A stretch of DNA of 64,000 nucleotides from assembly GCA_023150475.1 (NCBI GenBank), contig JAKLKU010000006.1, forward strand, positions 1-64,000. Reading direction: 5' to 3'. Below, in pieces: positions 58,497-64,000 of this stretch. The position numbers and the translations under genes were made by a program. How positions within the stretch are numbered: position 1 is the stretch's first letter; each line of letters opens with the position of its first letter. The notes beneath the pieces were generated by a model. That model ran no database searches and was not told the DNA's origin. It saw only the letters and a list, made by a program, of their open reading frames with translations. This DNA is from Planctomycetota bacterium (GTDB taxonomy: Bacteria; Planctomycetota; UBA1135; GCA-002686595).

Positions 58497-59126
58497 GTGG
58501 GGGTGCGCCGGATCTTCGTCGCGCTGATGCTCGGCGCGGAGCTCGGCGCCGAAGTCGCTGCCGTCGTCGAGCGGGCCACGCACGGCGCGAACCTGCGGCG
58601 TTACGCGCCGGCCGACCTCCACGCGACGCTCTTTTTCCTCGGTGCGACTCCGGAGGCGACCGTGGCGTCCCTGAAGCGCGAGCTCGAGCGCGTCGCGTCG
58701 CGGCACGGGCCGTTCGACTTGGTGCTGCGGCGCGCCGGGGCCTTTCCCGAAGGCGAGCGTCACCGCGGCCGCGAGCGTGTCTTCTGGATCGACGTCGCCG
58801 AGGCGCGGCCGGGTGGTCTCGCGCGGCTCGCCGCGGACGTCGCGGCGGTGTGCGTCGCGCTCGGAGCCCGGGCGGAGGAGCGCCCTTGGCGGGCGCACGT
58901 GACGGTCGCCCGGGCCGCGGGCGCGCGCGCCTCGGCCCAGCGTGGGGAGCGCGTGCCGGCCCGGCGCGGGGAGCTCGTGTCGGATCGATTTTTCGAGCTC
59001 GATCTCGGACTCGAGTGGAAACCAAACCGAGTTGCGCTGGTCGAATCCCTGGCCGGACGAGAGCGGGCGGACGGCGTGCGCGAGAGCTACCGCGTGGTCG
59101 CGGACTTCGCGCTCGCGGCTCGCTAG
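58497..59126 (+). CDS. thpR: RNA 2',3'-cyclic phosphodiesterase (ThpR/LigT family)
   Basis: This 2H phosphoesterase has two His-X-Thr motifs that open cyclic phosphates at RNA ends: LHATLFFLG (around residue 42) and RAHVTVARA (around residue 130). Length 209 residues is a little long; the region between 145 and 165 is Arg-rich and probably a loop. Start GTG 58497 lies four bases after the kinase stop; GTG 58503 is an alternative. It probably shares the kinase transcript. Confidence 0.88.
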   Translation: MGVRRIFVALMLGAELGAEVAAVVERATHGANLRRYAPADLHATLFFLGATPEATVASLKRELERVASRHGPFDLVLRRAGAFPEGERHRGRERVFWIDVAEARPGGLARLAADVAAVCVALGARAEERPWRAHVTVARAAGARASAQRGERVPARRGELVSDRFFELDLGLEWKPNRVALVESLAGRERADGVRESYRVVADFALAAR

Positions 59127-59129
59127 CAT
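59124..59129 (+). promoter_or_regulatory. Candidate -10 of the recA promoter
   Basis: TAGCAT overlaps the thpR stop codon and lies 39 bases before the recA ATG. No SOS box that I recognise is nearby. Confidence 0.35.
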
Positions 59130-59168
59130 GGGCTCCGGGCTGACCTTATCCGCGAGAGCAACACATCC

Positions 59169-60389
<1,221 letters not shown>

Positions 60390-60450
60390 ACTTCGCCGCG
60401 TTCGCCGGCACGTGCCGCGCACGGCGCTTCAAGCCGCCGCGCGCGGCGCG

Positions 60451-60456
60451 TAGACT
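60451..60456 (+). promoter_or_regulatory. Candidate -10 of the alaS promoter
   Basis: TAGACT with a weak -35 (TTCAAG) 17 bases upstream would give an alaS leader of about 145 bases that contains the 13-bp repeat array. Confidence 0.35.
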
Positions 60457-60527
60457 CGGCCGCCTTTCGAACCGCCGTCGGCTCGCGGCAGAGCTCTGTC
60501 GAGCACCGTCTGCTGCGGCGGCGCTTC

Positions 60528-60592
60528 GTCGCATCGTGTTGTCGCATCGTGTTGTTGCGTCGTGTTGTCGCGCCGTGCTGCTTCGCGGTGCG
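60528..60592. repeat. 13-bp tandem repeat in the alaS leader
   Basis: GTCGCATCGTGTT occurs twice exactly (60528-60553), followed by three decaying copies to 60592. The array ends 17 bases before the alaS start codon. Units are rich in GTT, unlike the surrounding GC-rich DNA. Confidence 0.8.
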
Positions 60593-60609
60593 ACGTCCGA
60601 GATCCCGCC

Positions 60610-63291
60610 ATGTCCCAACTGCCCCAGTCCGTGCTGAGCGCGGCGCGCGTGCGCGCCGACTTCATCGAGTTCTTCGAGGCCCGAGGCCACCGCTTCGTGC
60701 CGTCGAGTCCGGTCTTCCCGCAGGACGACCCGACGTTGCTCTTCACCAACGCCGGGATGAACCAGTTCAAGGACGTGTTCCTCGGCACCGGCAAGCGCGA
60801 CTACTCGCGCGCGGTCAACACGCAGAAGTGCATCCGCGTCAGCGGCAAGCACAACGACCTCGAGGAGGTGGGGCTCGACACCTACCACCACACGTTCTTC
60901 GAGATGCTCGGGAACTGGTCGTTCGGCGACTACTTCAAGCAAGAAGCGATCACGTGGTCGTGGGAGCTCCTGACGAAGAAGTGGGGGCTGCCGAAGGATC
61001 GCCTCTGGGTGACGGTGTTCGGCGGCGACGCGAAGGACGGACTGCCCGCCGACGACGAAGCCGAGCGCATCTGGCTCGAGCTGACGGACATCGATCCGAC
61101 GCACGTGCTGCGCTTCGACCGCAAGGCGAACTTCTGGGAGATGGGGGAGACCGGTCCCTGCGGGCCGTGCACCGAGATCCACATCGACCGCGGCGGTCCG
61201 GGCGCGGATCCGAAGGACGGCGCGAACCCGAAGATCGGCGTCAACGCGGGCAACGAGCGCTTCATCGAGCTCTGGAACAACGTCTTCATCCAGTTCAATC
61301 GCCGTGACGACGGTTCGCTCGCGACGCTGCCCGCGAAGCACGTCGACACCGGCATGGGACTCGAGCGGGTCACGGCGGTGCTGCAGGGCAAACGCTCGAA
61401 CTACGACACCGACCTCTTCACGCCGATCTTCCGGCGCATCGAGACGCTGACGGGCCGACGCTACGGCGCCGATCCCGACGTCGACGTCGGCTTCCGCGTG
61501 ATCGCGGACCACCTGCGTGCGCTCTCCGCCGCGTTCGCGGACGGCCTCCTGCCGTCGAACGAAGGCCGCGGCTACGTGCTGCGCCGCCTGTTGCGCCGCG
61601 CGGCGCGTTTCGGTCGGCAACGCATCGGCATGCAGAAGCCGTTCCTCTTCGACGTCGTGCCCGCGGTCGGCGACGTGCTCGGCGAAGCGTTCCCGAACGT
61701 CCGCCAGCGCGAAGACCACATCAAGCTGCTCGTGCGCGCGGAGGAAGAGTCGTTCGGCGCGACGCTCGATCGTGGTCTCGTGCTCTTCGCCGACCTCGCG
61801 CAGCGCGTCGAAAAACAGGCGCAGAAGGAACTCTCCGGCGCCGAAGCCTACGACCTCTACGCGACGTACGGCTTCCCGCAGGACCTGGTCGAGCAGATGT
61901 GCCGTGAACGCGGCTGGACACTCGATGCGCGCGGCTGGAAGGCCGCCGAGGAGAAGCACCGCAGCGCGTCGCGCGCGGAAGGTGCGTTCCGTCAGCTGCT
62001 CTCCGCGGAGCAACTCGCGGGGCTGCCGGCGACCGAAAGCACGTACCACGCCGACGACTCGACGGCGATCGAGCTCGAGACGCGCGTCGTGCGGCTCTTC
62101 CAGGCCGCGGGCCAGAAGGACCGACTCGTCGTCGAGGAAAGTCCCTTCTACGCCGAGAGCGGCGGCCAAGTGGGCGACGCGGGCCGCATCGAGTCCGCCG
62201 ACGGAGCGTTCGTGTTCGTCGTCGAGGACACGAAGAAGATCGGCGAAGTGATCGTCCACGTCGGCGAGGCGAAGGGCGTCGCGCAACCGGGGCTCGACGT
62301 GCTCGCGCGCGTCGATGCCGAGCGCCGCGCGGCGACGCGCGCGCACCACACGGCGACGCACCTCCTGCACAAGGCGCTGCGCACGGTGCTCGGCGCGCAC
62401 GTGACGCAGCAAGGTTCGTACGTCGGCCCCGATCGCTTGCGTTTCGACTTGTCGCATCCGAAGGCGTTGACCGCGGAAGAGCTCGAGCGCATCGAGCGGC
62501 TGGTCAACCAGGAGATCGCGCGCAACGCGCGCGTCTGCACGTCGGTCGAGAACCTGAACGACGCGAAGGCGCGCGGCGTGATGGCGCTCTTCAGCGAGAA
62601 GTACGCCGATCGTGTGCGCGTCGTCGCCGTCGGCGATTTCTCGGCCGAGTTGTGCGGCGGCACGCACGTCAGCGCCGCTGGCGACATCGGCGCGTTCGTG
62701 ATCGTCTCCGAACGAGCGTTGCAAGCCGGCGTGCGCCGCGTGGAGGCGCTCGCTCGCGACCGCGCCGTCGAGTACGTGCAGACGCAACGGCGCACGCTCG
62801 AAGGCGCCGCGCGGGCGCTCAAGACGAGCCCCGACGAACTTTCGGCGCGCATCGAACAGCTCCAGAAGGAAGTGAAGGAGCTGAAGAAGAAGGGCGAGAA
62901 GAGCGCCGTGGCCGACGTCGACGCGGCGTTCGACAAGCTCAAGGCCGCGCGCGCGGTGCGCGGGGGCGTCGCGTGCTGCGTGCTCGACTTCGCGGAGCTC
63001 GACACCGCGGCCCTGCGCGAGCTCGGCGATCGCGCGCGCTCGCTCGGCGGCGACCAAGCGTTGGTCCTCTTCGGCCGCGCCGAAGGCCGCGTGCCGTTCC
63101 TGATCGCCTTCGAAGGCGACACGGTGAAGCGCGGGCTCAAGGCGGGTGAGCTCGCCGGGAAGATCTCCGCGATCCTCGGCGGCGGCGGCGGCGGAAAACC
63201 CGCGCTCGCCCAAGGCCAAGGCCTCGACCCGGCGAAAGTCGGCGAGGCGCGAGCCGCGGCGGAGGCCTATCTGGCGGAGGCGCTCGGCTGA
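60610..63291 (+). CDS. alaS: Alanyl-tRNA synthetase
   Basis: AlaS charges tRNA(Ala) and edits mischarged Ser/Gly. The 893-residue protein has the class II core ([36 protein letters not shown]), the [19 protein letters not shown] segment (two parts), [14 protein letters not shown], the editing-site zinc motifs [12 protein letters not shown] near 579 and [15 protein letters not shown] near 682, and the C-terminal C-Ala domain. Start ATG 60610 gives [18 protein letters not shown]. Confidence 0.98.
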   Translation: MSQLPQSVLSAARVRADFIEFFEARGHRFVPSSPVFPQDDPTLLFTNAGMNQFKDVFLGTGKRDYSRAVNTQKCIRVSGKHNDLEEVGLDTYHHTFFEMLGNWSFGDYFKQEAITWSWELLTKKWGLPKDRLWVTVFGGDAKDGLPADDEAERIWLELTDIDPTHVLRFDRKANFWEMGETGPCGPCTEIHIDRGGPGADPKDGANPKIGVNAGNERFIELWNNVFIQFNRRDDGSLATLPAKHVDTGMGLERVTAVLQGKRSNYDTDLFTPIFRRIETLTGRRYGADPDVDVGFRVIADHLRALSAAFADGLLPSNEGRGYVLRRLLRRAARFGRQRIGMQKPFLFDVVPAVGDVLGEAFPNVRQREDHIKLLVRAEEESFGATLDRGLVLFADLAQRVEKQAQKELSGAEAYDLYATYGFPQDLVEQMCRERGWTLDARGWKAAEEKHRSASRAEGAFRQLLSAEQLAGLPATESTYHADDSTAIELETRVVRLFQAAGQKDRLVVEESPFYAESGGQVGDAGRIESADGAFVFVVEDTKKIGEVIVHVGEAKGVAQPGLDVLARVDAERRAATRAHHTATHLLHKALRTVLGAHVTQQGSYVGPDRLRFDLSHPKALTAEELERIERLVNQEIARNARVCTSVENLNDAKARGVMALFSEKYADRVRVVAVGDFSAELCGGTHVSAAGDIGAFVIVSERALQAGVRRVEALARDRAVEYVQTQRRTLEGAARALKTSPDELSARIEQLQKEVKELKKKGEKSAVADVDAAFDKLKAARAVRGGVACCVLDFAELDTAALRELGDRARSLGGDQALVLFGRAEGRVPFLIAFEGDTVKRGLKAGELAGKISAILGGGGGGKPALAQGQGLDPAKVGEARAAAEAYLAEALG

Positions 63292-63300
63292 TCCGCCGCG

Positions 63301-63329
63301 TTGACACCCCCCGAACCCCCGGCTAGCAT
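63301..63329 (+). promoter_or_regulatory. Sigma-70-type promoter of rpmF
   Basis: A perfect -35 TTGACA (63301-63306) and TAGCAT (63324-63329) are separated by exactly 17 bases. Transcription would start near 63336, giving a 48-base leader to the rpmF ATG. This is the best promoter in the window. Confidence 0.8.
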
Positions 63330-63383
63330 CCCGCGCTTTCGGCCGCCTTCACGCGGCTCTTCCGACCCGCGAGAACGACCGCC

Positions 63384-63590
63384 ATGCCCAACCCGAAACG
63401 ACGCCACTCGAACCAGCGCACGCGCCTGCGCCGGACCCACTACAAGATCAAGGCGTACGCCCCGAACCACTGCAGCCGTTGCGGGGCCGCCGTGCGCTCG
63501 CACCGCGTGTGCGACAACTGCGGCTACTACGGCTTCTCGAAGGGCGGCGAGAAGAAGGGCAACGACATCCTGCAGAAGGAAGTCTTCTAG
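63384..63590 (+). CDS. rpmF: 50S ribosomal protein bL32
   Basis: A 68-residue ribosomal protein with the family start MPNPKRRHSNQRTRLRRTH and a four-cysteine zinc ribbon (CSRCG and CDNCG), ending FSKGGEKKGNDILQKEVF. It precedes plsX, the usual bacterial arrangement linking ribosome and lipid synthesis genes. Confidence 0.98.
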   Translation: MPNPKRRHSNQRTRLRRTHYKIKAYAPNHCSRCGAAVRSHRVCDNCGYYGFSKGGEKKGNDILQKEVF

Positions 63591-63598
63591 GTTCGGCC

Positions 63599-63619
63599 GC
63601 GGCGGCTCTGCGCCGCCGC
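63599..63619 (+). terminator. Short GC hairpin after rpmF
   Basis: GCGGCGGC and GCCGCCGC form an 8-bp stem with loop TCTGC starting nine bases after the rpmF stop. No T-run follows, so it may only attenuate transcription into plsX. Confidence 0.4.
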
Positions 63620-63791
63620 ACCGGGCCCAGGCCCCTCGCGCCCCGGCTGCCCCTTCGGTTCGTCCGCTGTCGGGCCGCCTCGTTCGAACGCCTGCTTGTG
63701 AACCGTCGACCCGCGACTCCGGCACGCGCGTCGCACGCCGAGTGACCTGCCTCTCGCCGGAAGCCCTCGCGCACCCTTCTGCGGAGCCACC

Positions 63792-64000
63792 ATGGTTGTG
63801 TCGCGTATCGCGCTCGACGTGATGGGGGGCGACCGAGCCCCCGAAGCCATCCTCGACGGAGCCCTGCTGTCCGTTTCGCCGCGGGCGAAGCACCGCATCG
63901 AACCCTCTCGACTCGTCCTCGTCGGCGACAAGGCCGTGATCGAAGCGGGCCTCGCGTCGCGCGGCGGCAACCCGGGCTTCGACATCGTCCATGCGAGCCA
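63792..64000 (+). CDS. plsX: Phosphate acyltransferase PlsX, N-terminal part
   Basis: PlsX makes acyl-phosphate from acyl-ACP for phospholipid synthesis. Only 69 residues fall in the window. The diagnostic N-terminal motif IALDVMGGDRAPEAILDGAL is present, followed by LVLVGDKAVIEAGL. The gene runs off the right edge. rpmF-plsX order is conserved in many bacteria. Confidence 0.93.
   Translation, partial: MVVSRIALDVMGGDRAPEAILDGALLSVSPRAKHRIEPSRLVLVGDKAVIEAGLASRGGNPGFDIVHAS

Overview
The window is strongly GC-rich, densely coded chromosome. It most likely comes from a member of the Planctomycetota (large-genome marine or wastewater type), although no 16S rRNA is present to prove it. Three things point that way: two paralogous secreted proteins of a kind I associate with that phylum, a very long GreA-type elongation factor, and a mobile module of DUF2924 protein plus large serine recombinase. 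No CRISPR array or ribosomal RNA operon was seen.

Layout. (1) 1-2.2 kb: the end of an IS256-type insertion sequence that has replaced the 3' end of an HDOD-domain gene, plus a small IS66-like relic. (2) 2.2-3.2 kb: moaA for molybdenum cofactor synthesis, divergent from the next block. (3) 3.4-16.0 kb: one tightly packed plus-strand operon. It holds an Rrf2 regulator, a GltD-like FAD/NAD(P)/Fe-S oxidoreductase, a small Cys-rich protein, a Rieske protein, a b6-type cytochrome b, a seven-heme cytochrome c, Nar/Nxr-like catalytic (alpha) and Fe-S (beta) subunits, a lipoprotein gamma-like subunit and a TorD-like chaperone. It reads as a complete redox chain linking NAD(P)H and quinol, through a Rieske/cytochrome b complex and a multiheme cytochrome, to an outward-facing molybdenum nitrate reductase or nitrite oxidoreductase. 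(4) 16.1-27.3 kb: an integrated mobile island with a ParB/DNA methylase fusion, a TerS-like HTH protein, a solitary core-binding domain protein, a tyrosine integrase, an AlpA-like excisionase, a primase-polymerase/D5 helicase, a SpoVG-like protein, and a DUF2924/large serine recombinase module. (5) 27.4-28.6 kb: a DUF6941-HicB-HicA cassette on the minus strand.

(6) 29.3-49.7 kb: core chromosome. It contains tRNA-Asn, an alpha/beta hydrolase, gluQ, ahcY, the GreA-like factor, an RlmI-like methyltransferase, a degenerate amidohydrolase, a Dus enzyme, a quinol-dependent nitric oxide reductase behind a near-perfect FNR/DNR box, class I aldolase, a poly(A) polymerase-like protein, tRNA-Trp, rsmG, tRNA-Leu, smpB and ssrA (tmRNA). 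(7) 50.0-52.7 kb: two tandem paralogous secreted proteins. (8) 53.1-64 kb: transketolase, a lipoprotein, a UPF0104-type membrane protein, a PfkB kinase, thpR, recA, alaS, rpmF and the start of plsX.

How the parts fit. moaA, the Nar/Nxr operon with its own Rrf2 regulator, and the FNR/DNR-controlled nitric oxide reductase together indicate nitrogen-oxide respiration, or nitrite oxidation with NO detoxification, in a cell that meets low oxygen. Several genes (gluQ, the RlmI-like gene, smpB) have a TANNNT hexamer exactly six bases before the start codon and no Shine-Dalgarno sequence, which predicts leaderless mRNAs. Intergenic spaces repeatedly carry short GC-rich tandem repeats of 9-14 bp.
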